From positions 304,344 to 368,343 of the forward strand of contig JBBQJW010000001.1 of the NCBI GenBank assembly GCA_038326325.1: 64,000 bases of DNA. The letters run 5' to 3'. The DNA is from UBA10324 sp038326325 (GTDB lineage: Bacteria; Bacteroidota; Bacteroidia; Chitinophagales; UBA10324). The position numbers were made by a program, and so were the translations under genes. The notes under the pieces were generated by a model. It saw nothing but the letters and a program-made list of their open reading frames with translations. It searched no databases and was not told the DNA's origin. Below, piece after piece: positions 17,408-25,645 of the stretch. Within the stretch, counting starts at the first letter, position 1. Every line of letters begins with the position of its first letter.

Positions 17408-18529
17408 CTATCCAGCTCTTTTTCTATACCTCATTGTTGCAAGCGCACACATCACAATTCCTCCACCGCCAATTGCTGCTATGTGGGGGAGAATATCCTT
17501 CCAGGTTGAACCTTTGAGTACAACCATTCGCATGACTGCAACGAAGTATGCAATCGGATTAAATTTAGTAATGTTCTGTGCCCAGTGTGGCATTGCTTCT
17601 ATTGGTGTAAATAGTCCACTCATTAAAATAAAAATGACAAGAAAAAACCAGGCGAGAAACATTGCCTGTTGTTGTGTATCAACCAATGTACTGATGAATA
17701 ATCCTGCCCCGAGTAAAGCAATCAGATAAATTGTTGCGAAACCATATAGTAACGGAATGTTCCCAAGAATATGAATGCTGAAAACCCAACGCGCAACAAC
17801 AAGTCCTATTGTAAATTGTACCAACCCTATAATTAAAAACGGAACCTGCTTGCCAATGATGAAGTGTGCCTTTTTTATAGGTGTAACATTTATCTGCTCA
17901 ATGGTCCCGATTTCTTTTTCGCGAACAATATTTTGCGCCGACATAAATAAACCCACCATGGTGAGCAACATCACAATCAAACCCGGAACCATGAAAGTTT
18001 TATAATTCATATACGGATTGTACCAAAGTGAGTAAGGGATATTCAGAATTTTTTGTGGTTCGAATTGTTGCTGATTAATCCACTGCGCATCTATTTGTTT
18101 ATTAAAATTCTGAATGATGCTGGTTGAATAAGTTCCAATCACAGAAGCAGCGGCACCATCAATGGCATTGATGTTCAATAAAATTTTAGCGTGTTGTTCC
18201 TTCATCAAATCGTGTTCAAATCCTTTCGGAATCATGAGCACACAACGGTCGCGACCTTGCATGATATCTTCTTTCGCATTTTTTTCATCGTAAGAGAAAT
18301 CATTCAACTCGAAATAATTACTCGCTTTAAATTTTCCAATGAGTTGTCGCGATGCCTGACTTTGGTCGTTGTCAATCACATGCATATTCAAATGCCTTAT
18401 TTCAAAAGTTGCTGCATTGCTTAGAATGAGCAACTGTATCAGTGGCATCATAATTATTTGCGGCAACATTGCGCGGTTGCGAAATATTTGAAGAAATTCT
18501 TTTCTGATAATTACAAGAATGGTTCTCAT
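17408..18529 (-). CDS. ABC-2 type transporter permease (YbhR-like)
   Basis: 373 residues: one N-terminal transmembrane segment (about 22-42), a large extracytoplasmic loop (about 45-175) and five C-terminal segments. The conserved block VREKEIGTIEQINVTPIKK near residue 205 is the coupling region of ABC-2 permeases of the YhhJ/YbhR/YbhS group. It overlaps the preceding permease gene by four bases (ATGA), so the two are probably a translationally coupled heterodimer. With the two ATPases, HlyD and TolC proteins upstream, it would form a tripartite exporter. Confidence 0.88.
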   Translation of the reverse strand: MRTILVIIRKEFLQIFRNRAMLPQIIMMPLIQLLILSNAATFEIRHLNMHVIDNDQSQASRQLIGKFKASNYFELNDFSYDEKNAKEDIMQGRDRCVLMIPKGFEHDLMKEQHAKILLNINAIDGAAASVIGTYSTSIIQNFNKQIDAQWINQQQFEPQKILNIPYSLWYNPYMNYKTFMVPGLIVMLLTMVGLFMSAQNIVREKEIGTIEQINVTPIKKAHFIIGKQVPFLIIGLVQFTIGLVVARWVFSIHILGNIPLLYGFATIYLIALLGAGLFISTLVDTQQQAMFLAWFFLVIFILMSGLFTPIEAMPHWAQNITKFNPIAYFVAVMRMVVLKGSTWKDILPHIAAIGGGGIVMCALATMRYRKRAG

Positions 18530-19638
18530 TTCAATTTCATTTTAAACCTGCGCGATGCAAGCGTGAGAAAAACGAGAGCCATGAATGCAAGCACACAGGT
18601 ATCTTTCCACACTACACTCCATCCTGCACCCTTGAGCATAATGTCGCGCAGCATACTAATGAACCATCGTGCAGGAATGATATTGCTAAGCACCTGTAAC
18701 GGTAATGGCATATTATCAATCGGGAAAATATATCCACTGAGAATAATTGTGGGAAGCATCAGTCCCATCATTGAGATGAGCATCGCTGCCATTTGATTGG
18801 GTGCAATGGAAGAAATTAAAATTCCAAATGAGAGTGCCGTAATTATAAAAAGTAAAACTTCACCGAGTAACAGAAAAATATTTCCGCGAATGGGGACAAA
18901 AAATACAAACCGTGAAAGCGCAAGCACAAGTAATGTAATTGTGAATGAAAGAATTAAATACGGAATTACTTTTCCTAAAATCACTTGCCAGGACTTGAGT
19001 GGGGAAACCATCAGTGCTTCCAATGTGCCTGTTTCCTTTTCGCGTGCGAGAGAAATAGAAGTCATCATTGCACTCACCAGCATCATAATGATTGTTAAAA
19101 CACCCGGAACAAAAAGATAAACTCCTTTCAACTCTTCATTAAACCACATTCTAATTTCAGTCTGAATCACCGCTGCTGGTGTAACACCCTTATTCAACTC
19201 CTGCTGATAACTGAGAATGATTGCTCGTGAATATCCAATTAAAGTATTAGCAGTATTGGGGTCTGTAGCATCGCCAAGCAATTGAATATTCGCCTGATTT
19301 TTTGTGTAAATATTTTTCGCCAGATCATGTTCAAACACAATTACCAATTTCACTTTTCCGCTTTTGAAAGCGCCTTCAATTTCCTTTTCTGAATTCAGAT
19401 TCTGATAGAGATGGAAATACTGTGACGATAAAATCCGGTTCGTGATGTCTCTCGAAACGGCATCGTGAGCATGATCGAGAATTGCAATGTTTACATTTTT
19501 AATTTCGTTAGTAATCGCAAAACCAAAAAGAAGAATCTGTACGATGGGCATTCCGAACAAAATGAGCATTGTTCTTCTGTCTCGAAAAATGTGACGGAAT
19601 TCTTTTTGTAAAAACCCGAAGAAGCGGCGCGTGTTCAT
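18526..19638 (-). CDS. ABC-2 type transporter permease (YbhS-like)
   Basis: 370 residues, same layout as the next gene: one N-terminal membrane segment, a long periplasmic domain, then five segments. The coupling motif is SLAREKETGTLEALMVSPLK near residue 200. The start MNTRRFFGFLQKEFRHIFRD is typical of this family. It pairs with the following permease. The gene upstream on the transcript is the transglutaminase-like lipoprotein, which lies 12 bases away. Confidence 0.88.
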   Translation of the reverse strand: MNTRRFFGFLQKEFRHIFRDRRTMLILFGMPIVQILLFGFAITNEIKNVNIAILDHAHDAVSRDITNRILSSQYFHLYQNLNSEKEIEGAFKSGKVKLVIVFEHDLAKNIYTKNQANIQLLGDATDPNTANTLIGYSRAIILSYQQELNKGVTPAAVIQTEIRMWFNEELKGVYLFVPGVLTIIMMLVSAMMTSISLAREKETGTLEALMVSPLKSWQVILGKVIPYLILSFTITLLVLALSRFVFFVPIRGNIFLLLGEVLLFIITALSFGILISSIAPNQMAAMLISMMGLMLPTIILSGYIFPIDNMPLPLQVLSNIIPARWFISMLRDIMLKGAGWSVVWKDTCVLAFMALVFLTLASRRFKMKLK

Positions 19639-19650
19639 CTGTTTAGTTTT

Positions 19651-20823
19651 TTATTGATAAAACAATTGATAATAACCACCCTGATAAGCATAAGCGAATT
19701 TTTGATTCAATTTGAAAAACTTCTTATAGCTCAGATAATTTCTTGATTTTGAAATTGAGTTCAAAATCATTTTATGATTTTCAGCATCATATTCTTCAAC
19801 CATAAGTTTTTTTTCTATTCCAGGATTATTCAGTGCATAATAAAATTCCAGAATATTCAATTTATGATTTTCATAACCTGTTACATAAGCATCAATCAGA
19901 TTAAAAGTTAAATCGATCAGCAACCATTTTTTTTCTGTTACATCATAATATTCAGTAGTCGTATGACCTTCGGCATTCATGATTACAGGATCCGAACTTG
20001 AATCATAAATAACTCCCAATCCGATTTTGCGAACAGGAATATCAAAGCAGACACATACGAAAGAAAATATTTCAGCCAGGTTTCCGCACCATACTTTATC
20101 CTGACCGCTCATTGCTCGTTTGTATTGCTCCAACGCAGGAAGAGCATCCATATAATCAGATGGAGTTCCGCGATGCGAATTGAGTTTGTCAGAAATTTCC
20201 TTCGCCAATATTTTAACTTTTTCAGAAACAGTATTTTTTTTAGAAATATTTTTTTCAAATTCCTGTTTTACAAAATTTATTTCATCAGCAGTTGGTGAAC
20301 AGGTGAGATAATCTGTTACACTTCGTGCAACAAAAGGCAAATTAGTTTCACCAATGGTTATAATATTTTTTGAGTAAGAAGTTTTTCCTGCTGATTCGAA
20401 TTGTTGCTGCGGCTCGTAAGAAATATTCATCGAATATTTTTTAGTGAGATCATTTTCACAGGCAGCCCAGATTTCAATCTCCGCATTTTCATTCTTTGAA
20501 ATTTTCTTGTTGAAAGGAATAAAAACAAAAGAATCACTTTTTTCAGGTGCTGATTTATTTATAGTGAAGAAATAATTTTTAAAATCAGTTAGCGTATTTG
20601 ATAAATAAATTTTCAAACCGCAAACACTGTCGTTCTGATTTACTCTTTCTAATTTCGAATAAAATAGTTCATCAACAGGTGCATATAAAGAAATATAATC
20701 TCCTGAAAACCGGAATGAAGATTCGGGTTCAGTGTTATTACAACTCTGTAACAGTAGCATTGAGAAAATAAAGACAATGAAAAAAAAACTTTTCATTTTT
20801 ATATGGTTTGAAATTTCATTCAT
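19651..20823 (-). CDS. Lipoprotein with transglutaminase-like domain
   Basis: Up to 390 residues. The better start may be the methionine at residue 10 (20796), which gives a clean lipoprotein signal ending LLLQSC. The mature protein has an N-terminal beta-rich part (about 30-140) and a transglutaminase-like catalytic triad: Cys in VWCGNLAEIFSFVC (about 243), His in AEGHTTTEYYD (about 284) and Asp in KKWLLIDLTFN (about 301). Such domains act as cysteine peptidases or amidases in bacteria. The gene is inserted between the ATPase and permease genes of the exporter with gaps of 24 and 12 bases, so it is probably co-expressed. A link to the exported substrate is only inferred. Confidence 0.72.
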   Translation of the reverse strand: MNEISNHIKMKSFFFIVFIFSMLLLQSCNNTEPESSFRFSGDYISLYAPVDELFYSKLERVNQNDSVCGLKIYLSNTLTDFKNYFFTINKSAPEKSDSFVFIPFNKKISKNENAEIEIWAACENDLTKKYSMNISYEPQQQFESAGKTSYSKNIITIGETNLPFVARSVTDYLTCSPTADEINFVKQEFEKNISKKNTVSEKVKILAKEISDKLNSHRGTPSDYMDALPALEQYKRAMSGQDKVWCGNLAEIFSFVCVCFDIPVRKIGLGVIYDSSSDPVIMNAEGHTTTEYYDVTEKKWLLIDLTFNLIDAYVTGYENHKLNILEFYYALNNPGIEKKLMVEEYDAENHKMILNSISKSRNYLSYKKFFKLNQKFAYAYQGGYYQLFYQ

Positions 20824-20847
20824 CGTTTCTTTAATAATATTTTCAAT

Positions 20848-21597
20848 TCACACATGTGCACCACTTGGTCTCGCCAATCTCACAAAAACTTCATCCATGC
20901 TTTGCACACCAAATTGTTTTTTCAGATTCGAAGGCGTGTCGAGCGCTTCAATTTTTCCATCCACCATTATGCTCACGCGGTCGCAGTATTCCGATTCATC
21001 CATGTAGTGAGTAGTTACAAAAACAGTAGTTCCTTTTGAAGCAGCATTATAAATCAAATCCCAAAACTGACGGCGCGTGATCGGGTCAACGCCACTTGTC
21101 GGCTCGTCAAGAAAAACAATTTTCGGTTTGTGAATCATTGCCACAGATAATGCGAGTTTCTGTTTCCATCCGAGAGGAATATTTTTTATCAGTTCCTTTC
21201 TGAAACTTTCCATTCCTAATTCCGCGATCAATTCTTCCGCTCTTTCATTCAGAATATTTTTTCTCAAACCATAAATGCCCCCGTAAAATTGAATGTTTTC
21301 TATCACCGTTAAATCTTCATACAGCGAAAACCGTTGCGCCATGTATCCGATATTTTTTTTGATGGAATTAGATTCCTTAAAAACATCGAAGCCCGCAACG
21401 CACGCTTTACCTGAAGTCGGCATCCATAAACCAATCAGCATTTTAATTGCAGTGGTTTTTCCCGCACCGTTCGCTCCGAGAAAACCAAACACTTCGCCAC
21501 TCTTCACCTGAAATGAAATCTGATTGACCGCAACGAAATCGCCGAATCTCTTTTCGAGATTTTTCACTTCAATAATATTTTCTCTTACAGTATTCAA
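20848..21597 (-). CDS. ABC transporter ATP-binding protein (YbhF-like, first of two)
   Basis: 249 residues, one nucleotide-binding domain: Walker A GANGAGKTT near residue 41, Q-loop YMAQRFSLYEDLTV near 88, a degenerate signature IPLGWKQKLALS near 143 in place of LSGG, Walker B KIVFLDEPTSGVD near 160 and the H-loop FVTTHYMDE. In E. coli YbhF the two ATPase domains are fused; here they are two genes 21 bases apart. The weak signature motif suggests an asymmetric heterodimer. Confidence 0.9.
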   Translation of the reverse strand: MNTVRENIIEVKNLEKRFGDFVAVNQISFQVKSGEVFGFLGANGAGKTTAIKMLIGLWMPTSGKACVAGFDVFKESNSIKKNIGYMAQRFSLYEDLTVIENIQFYGGIYGLRKNILNERAEELIAELGMESFRKELIKNIPLGWKQKLALSVAMIHKPKIVFLDEPTSGVDPITRRQFWDLIYNAASKGTTVFVTTHYMDESEYCDRVSIMVDGKIEALDTPSNLKKQFGVQSMDEVFVRLARPSGAHV

Positions 21598-21618
21598 CTT
21601 TCCAATTTTCGTTTTTAA

Positions 21619-22533
21619 CTATTCACTCCTTTCCATCAGGTACATAAAACAATCTTCAACACTCGCCTCGATATTTTTTATTTCAATTTGCTCATGACCT
21701 TTTTGTTTCAAATAATTTTCCAAATCTGTTACACTTACATTTTCTTTTTTCATCGTGATGTGCATGAACTCACCGAAACCGTGAACACTTTCTTTTCCTT
21801 CCATTGTAGATAGGTCTTCTTTCAACTTCAGCATCTGGTTTGATTTCACGGCGATAACATTCAATGGAAACTTCGAAGTGATTTCCTTAGGCGAATCAAT
21901 CTCCAAAATTTTTCCTTTCTGAATTAACGCGACTCTGTCGCAACGACTCGCTTCATCCATGTATGGTGTTGAAACCAAAATTGTCAATCCGCCTTGTTTT
22001 AAACGCGCCAGCATTTCCCAGAATTCTCTTCGGGAAACAGGGTCAACTCCGGTCGTGGGCTCGTCAAGAAATAATACTCTCGGTTTGTGAATCAATGCGC
22101 AACACAATGCGAGTTTCTGTTTCATTCCTCCACTCAATTTTCCTGCACGGCGGTCTTTGAATGGTTCGAGTTGAACATAAATTTCCTTGATGCTCGAATA
22201 ATTTTCCTGAACAGTAGTTCCAAAAACCTTTGCGAAGAATTCTAAATTTTCCTGAACAGACAAATCAGGATAGAGTGAAAATTTTCCGGGCATATAACCA
22301 ACTCGCGAGCGGATTTTTATTTCTTCCTTCAATGGAAAACCATCCACCAACGCGTCGCCACTGTCGGCGTTCATTACTGTAGTGAGTATGCGAAAAAGCG
22401 TGCTCTTGCCAGCGCCATCAGGACCAATGAATCCAAACAATTCACCTTCATTTACTGAAAATGAAATTTCATCCAGCGCTGTTACACCTCTGAATTTTTT
22501 CGTGATTTTATTTGCGACTACTCTTTGGTTCAT
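21619..22533 (-). CDS. ABC transporter ATP-binding protein (YbhF-like, second of two)
   Basis: 304 residues with Walker A GPDGAGKST near residue 38, a canonical signature LSGGMKQKLAL near 140, Walker B RVLFLDEPTTGVD near 160 and a C-terminal extension of about 80 residues (about 225-304) typical of drug and Na+ exporter ATPases. In place of the usual H-loop histidine I read LVSTPYMDEASR, so the switch histidine is replaced by proline. With the degenerate signature of its partner this predicts one fully competent site in the heterodimer. Confidence 0.9.
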   Translation of the reverse strand: MNQRVVANKITKKFRGVTALDEISFSVNEGELFGFIGPDGAGKSTLFRILTTVMNADSGDALVDGFPLKEEIKIRSRVGYMPGKFSLYPDLSVQENLEFFAKVFGTTVQENYSSIKEIYVQLEPFKDRRAGKLSGGMKQKLALCCALIHKPRVLFLDEPTTGVDPVSRREFWEMLARLKQGGLTILVSTPYMDEASRCDRVALIQKGKILEIDSPKEITSKFPLNVIAVKSNQMLKLKEDLSTMEGKESVHGFGEFMHITMKKENVSVTDLENYLKQKGHEQIEIKNIEASVEDCFMYLMERSE

Positions 22534-22545
22534 CTGCTATTATTT

Positions 22546-22632
22546 ACTAGGAGTATTAGGAGTAATACAAATGGAGTTATAGGAATTTTGAACTCCTAAT
22601 ACTCCTGCCAAACTCCTAATACTCCTAGTTAA
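22546..22632. repeat. Interspersed GGAGT/ACTCC palindromic repeat, copy 1
   Basis: The 101-base gap between the ATPase and HlyD genes is filled by alternating AGGAGTATTAGGAGT and its complement ACTCCTAATACTCCT, which can fold into one long hairpin. A diverged relative occupies 37217-37297. No gene is present. It could be a REP-like element that moved into intergenic sites, or a processing or attenuation hairpin within the operon. Confidence 0.65.
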
Positions 22633-22634
22633 AA

Positions 22635-23561
22635 TCATTGGTTAGAAAATTTTATTTCACCCGGCATTCCGATTTTCAGTGAGCCGTTATTTTTCACTAA
22701 CACTTTCACAGCGTAAACAAGATTCACGCGTTCTTCCTTTGTCTGAATAATTTTTGGAGTGAATTCAGCGGTCGGAGAAATCCACGAAATGATTCCGCTG
22801 AGTTCCGAATTTTCCTTTTCGTTTTTATCAATGAAAACTTTCACTGTCTGTCCTGTTTTTATTTGCGACAACTGCGCTCCGCTCACGAATACGCGAAGAA
22901 TCATCGTATCTACCGGAGCCATTTTAAAAAGAGGTTTTCCCGGTGCTGTTACTTCTCCGGCTTCAGAATATTTGTCGAGCACCATTCCGTTGATTGGCGA
23001 AATAATTAACGACTTCTGAATTAAATCATTCACCTGATCAACCTGCACCTGCAACGATTTCAAATCACTATTCACTGGCGAATATTGTGTTTGAAGCGAT
23101 TCAATTTGTTTATCAATCACACTGATTGCGCCTGTGATGTCGTCAAGATTTTTTTGTGTCGCTGCTCCTTCTTTCACTAATCCAGCAATCCGGTTCTTCT
23201 CCTTTTCCTGAACTGATTTCTGTTGCTGTAACACTTCTATCTGCGCGCCAATATTCGGATTGCGCGATTGCGAACCCTGCATCATTGCAAAGAGTTGTTC
23301 CTTTTTCAAATGCAACGCGTTGGTATCAATGTATCCAATCACTTCACCTTGCGTGAGCGACAACCCTTCGCGCATGTTGAGTTGTGAAATCTGCCCGCTC
23401 GTCTGCGACGAAACCATCACTTCATCAGTTTCAAAGTTTCCGTACGCATCTGAATTATCTTTCCCACTGTTACATGATGTGAAAGCAAAAAATAAAATGC
23501 TGACGAAGAAAATGTTCAGTAACCCGAATTGCGTTTTCATGGAGATGTAATTTGTTTTCAT
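22635..23561 (-). CDS. HlyD/AcrA-type membrane fusion protein (periplasmic adaptor)
   Basis: 308 residues; the start may be the second methionine at residue 8 (23540). The hydrophobic N-terminus ends in FAFTSC, so it is probably a lipoprotein. A biotinyl-lipoyl-like half motif (VSSQTSGQISQLNMREGLSL) is followed by a coiled-coil hairpin (about 85-165), a second lipoyl half (ISPINGMVLDKYSEAGEV) and a beta-barrel domain. It bridges the ABC permeases and TolC. The gene lies two bases downstream of the TolC-like gene. It corresponds to E. coli YbhG by context. Confidence 0.9.
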   Translation of the reverse strand: MKTNYISMKTQFGLLNIFFVSILFFAFTSCNSGKDNSDAYGNFETDEVMVSSQTSGQISQLNMREGLSLTQGEVIGYIDTNALHLKKEQLFAMMQGSQSRNPNIGAQIEVLQQQKSVQEKEKNRIAGLVKEGAATQKNLDDITGAISVIDKQIESLQTQYSPVNSDLKSLQVQVDQVNDLIQKSLIISPINGMVLDKYSEAGEVTAPGKPLFKMAPVDTMILRVFVSGAQLSQIKTGQTVKVFIDKNEKENSELSGIISWISPTAEFTPKIIQTKEERVNLVYAVKVLVKNNGSLKIGMPGEIKFSNQ

Positions 23562-23562
23562 T

Positions 23563-24825
23563 TTAATATCCTCTTATGTTTTTTAATTTCATTTGGGCCT
23601 GTAACAGTTGCAACCGGTGAACCTTCTGATTCAACTCCGCTTGTGTTGTGTTGTTTTGTTCTGTCACATAATCTGTAGTAGTTGCAGTTCCGTTCTCCAG
23701 TTGATTTTCAATTGTGGCCGCGACTGATTTTCTCAGTGTCACCAATTGAGAATCGTACTCTAATAATTTATTGAGTTTATTTATTTCTGCATTCTGCTGA
23801 ACAGATTGAATGTCATTGTTGAGCTCAAAAGTTTCCTGTTGTTTCTGAATAATTTGTGAGTTGAGTGAATAAACCTGCGACTCACGATTCGCAGTGTTCC
23901 ACCCGAGGATATTCCAATTAAGTTTTAATCCTACAATGAAAAATGGCTGAAAAGTGTTATCAAAAATATTGTACCCCGGTCTGCCGTAACCCGCCTGACC
24001 GAATGCATTCAGTTTCGGTAATCGTTTATCGTGACTTAAATCTGTTTGCAGCGATAAACTCTTTTGCTGCAATGAAAACAAATTCAGTTCAGGTCGCGCG
24101 CCTAATTGTTTTATGTTATCAGTTGTGTATTCAGAAGGCAAATTGAATTTTGTTTCGGAGGAAATTTTTTGCCCTGTAAGCATGTTCAGAATCTGAATTG
24201 CAGCATCGCGGTTTGCATCTATCTCCGCAATGTTCTGGTCAATAACAATTTTTTGTGCGCTGATAATATCCGCCTGGGACTGTAACACAGTTCCGAATTT
24301 TATTCCTGAATTTACCTGTTGCAATTTTTTATCGAAGGTGCTTTTCTGTAACTGAAGAATTTCTTTCTGCTGGTCGAGCAACAAAACACTGAAGTAAGAC
24401 TGTAACACCATGTCGCGCACTTTGTATAAGTCAACCTGCACCTGTTGTTGTTGCACCTGCGAATTGAGCTGAGCAATTTCCTGCTGCTGCTTCACCACTC
24501 CTCCATCGTAAATCAACTGACTGCCATCAATCGTGACTTTATACTGATCGTGATTTTGTTGCGGAATATCTACGCCCGGAATTTTTATCGGAACTGTTAC
24601 AACAGGAGATTGATAACTCGCCTGGCCGTTCAATTGCAATTGCGGATTGTATGCCGTTCCGATATTCTTCGATTGTAAATCGGCGATTTCCTGATACAAA
24701 TTTGTTTGCGCCGCAGTCGGATAATTAGTTACGGCTAACTGATAGCATTGATCGAGCGTGATTGACTGAGCTTGAGAGAAATGAAAAGTGAAAAGTGAAA
24801 AACTAAAAATCAATACAACTTTCAT
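23563..24825 (-). CDS. TolC family outer-membrane efflux protein
   Basis: 420 residues from the ATG at 24825, chosen because it gives a signal peptide, MKVVLIFSFSL to SQAQ. An open frame continues 40 codons upstream, but that part is made of dispersed intergenic repeats (a CTTTGCGT-rich block and a CTCCTTTCTC block) and should not be counted as protein. The body has the two-fold helical hairpin pattern of TolC (long Gln/Leu/Asn-rich heptads at about 90-190 and 300-410). It forms the outer-membrane channel of this exporter. The signal peptide is partly encoded by the tandem GTGAAAA repeat. Confidence 0.88.
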   Translation of the reverse strand: MKVVLIFSFSLFTFHFSQAQSITLDQCYQLAVTNYPTAAQTNLYQEIADLQSKNIGTAYNPQLQLNGQASYQSPVVTVPIKIPGVDIPQQNHDQYKVTIDGSQLIYDGGVVKQQQEIAQLNSQVQQQQVQVDLYKVRDMVLQSYFSVLLLDQQKEILQLQKSTFDKKLQQVNSGIKFGTVLQSQADIISAQKIVIDQNIAEIDANRDAAIQILNMLTGQKISSETKFNLPSEYTTDNIKQLGARPELNLFSLQQKSLSLQTDLSHDKRLPKLNAFGQAGYGRPGYNIFDNTFQPFFIVGLKLNWNILGWNTANRESQVYSLNSQIIQKQQETFELNNDIQSVQQNAEINKLNKLLEYDSQLVTLRKSVAATIENQLENGTATTTDYVTEQNNTTQAELNQKVHRLQLLQAQMKLKNIRGY

Positions 24826-24940
24826 TGCTCCCTTTAACACCTCATCTCTAACTCCTTTCTCAAGAAGAGGAGAACAGTCGCGATTTATTTTGCAACTAAC
24901 TATTCTCTGCGCCTTTGCGTCTTTGCGGTAAAATGTTTTT
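24826..24940. repeat. Dispersed repeat remnants between TetR and TolC genes
   Basis: This 116-base gap contains a CTCATCTC..CTCAAGAAGAGGAGA hairpin-like block and, at 24910-24932, the GCGCCTTTGCGTCTTTGCGG sequence. Both resemble intergenic repeats that are widely scattered in Bacteroidota. The block is open in the TolC frame by chance. The CTTTGCGG core also occurs in the hairpins at 39171-39238 and 50138-50172. Confidence 0.55.
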
Positions 24941-24941
24941 C

Positions 24942-25568
24942 TCATCTCTTTATTGCATTGATGATAAATTTTGGAATTTCTTTTTTTCTGTCGAGTAAAA
25001 ACTGATTGAATTTTTTATCACTCACATTCATTACTGCCTGTAACATCGGTCGGGCGATGAAAGGAAATACGCACATTGAAAGCATGTTCATGAATAATTG
25101 TTCGGGTTGAATAGTGATGATGTTTTTCTTTTTCACTTCTGATTCTATTTGCTGAAAAAACTTTGAGAGGTTCGGTCGCTTATCAGCCCTGATAATATTT
25201 TTTATCAGCTCTTCAGGGTTCCGATTGATTTCGTGCAACATAAATCCGGGAAGAAATGGATTCGCGATAATAAAAATGATGTAACTCTCTACAAAGTTTT
25301 CAATCTTCTGAAACAACGGAGTGTCACTGCCAAGAATTGGATAAAGGCGACCAAACATTTCCGCTTTCGCTTCCGACATAATCACCTGAAACAATTTTTC
25401 TTTTGAACGGAAATAATAGTGAAGCATGGCTTTATTGATGCCTGCCTCCTTCGCTATTTCTTCCATCCGCGCGCCTGCCATTCCCTTGCGCTGAAATATA
25501 GAGCGGGCAGCAAGAATAATCTTCTGCTCAGCACCTTCTATAATTTTAACTTTCTTGTTTAACTGCAT
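24942..25568 (-). CDS. TetR family transcriptional regulator
   Basis: 208 residues. N-terminal TetR helix-turn-helix: QKIILAARSIFQRKGMAGAR, then MEEIAKEAGINKAMLHYYFRSKEKLF at about 37-62. The C-terminal ligand domain (about 70-208) is helical and resembles the CecR/YbiH type linked to YbhGFSR exporters. It is the first gene of the exporter run and probably represses it, acting at the palindrome at 25572-25587 that sits four bases upstream of its own start. The inducer is unknown. Confidence 0.9.
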   Translation of the reverse strand: MQLNKKVKIIEGAEQKIILAARSIFQRKGMAGARMEEIAKEAGINKAMLHYYFRSKEKLFQVIMSEAKAEMFGRLYPILGSDTPLFQKIENFVESYIIFIIANPFLPGFMLHEINRNPEELIKNIIRADKRPNLSKFFQQIESEVKKKNIITIQPEQLFMNMLSMCVFPFIARPMLQAVMNVSDKKFNQFLLDRKKEIPKFIINAIKR

Positions 25569-25571
25569 TGT

Positions 25572-25587
25572 TTAACCAAATGGTTAA
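25572..25587. promoter_or_regulatory. Probable TetR operator (TTAACCA-N2-TGGTTAA)
   Basis: A perfect inverted repeat with 7-base arms and a 2-base centre, ending four bases before the TetR start codon. TetR-family repressors typically bind such palindromes in their own promoter. A repressor bound here would block transcription or initiation of the regulator and the efflux genes behind it. Confidence 0.7.
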
Positions 25588-25636
25588 TGGTGCAAATGAA
25601 ATACGAAAAATTGAGAATTACAAGAAAAAATTTTCA

Positions 25637-25645
25637 GGGGGGGGG
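25637..25645. repeat. G9 homopolymer next to the permease stop codon
   Basis: Nine consecutive G (C on the coding strand) directly follow the TAA of the APC permease gene, in otherwise AT-rich DNA. Slippage here would not alter the protein. It lies in the 77-base gap shared with the TetR promoter. Confidence 0.6.

Noticed and set aside
24826..24945. 40-residue N-terminal extension of the TolC-like protein
   Set aside because: It is encoded by dispersed repeat DNA (CTTTGCGT and CTCCTTTCTC blocks) and precedes a good signal peptide starting at 24825.
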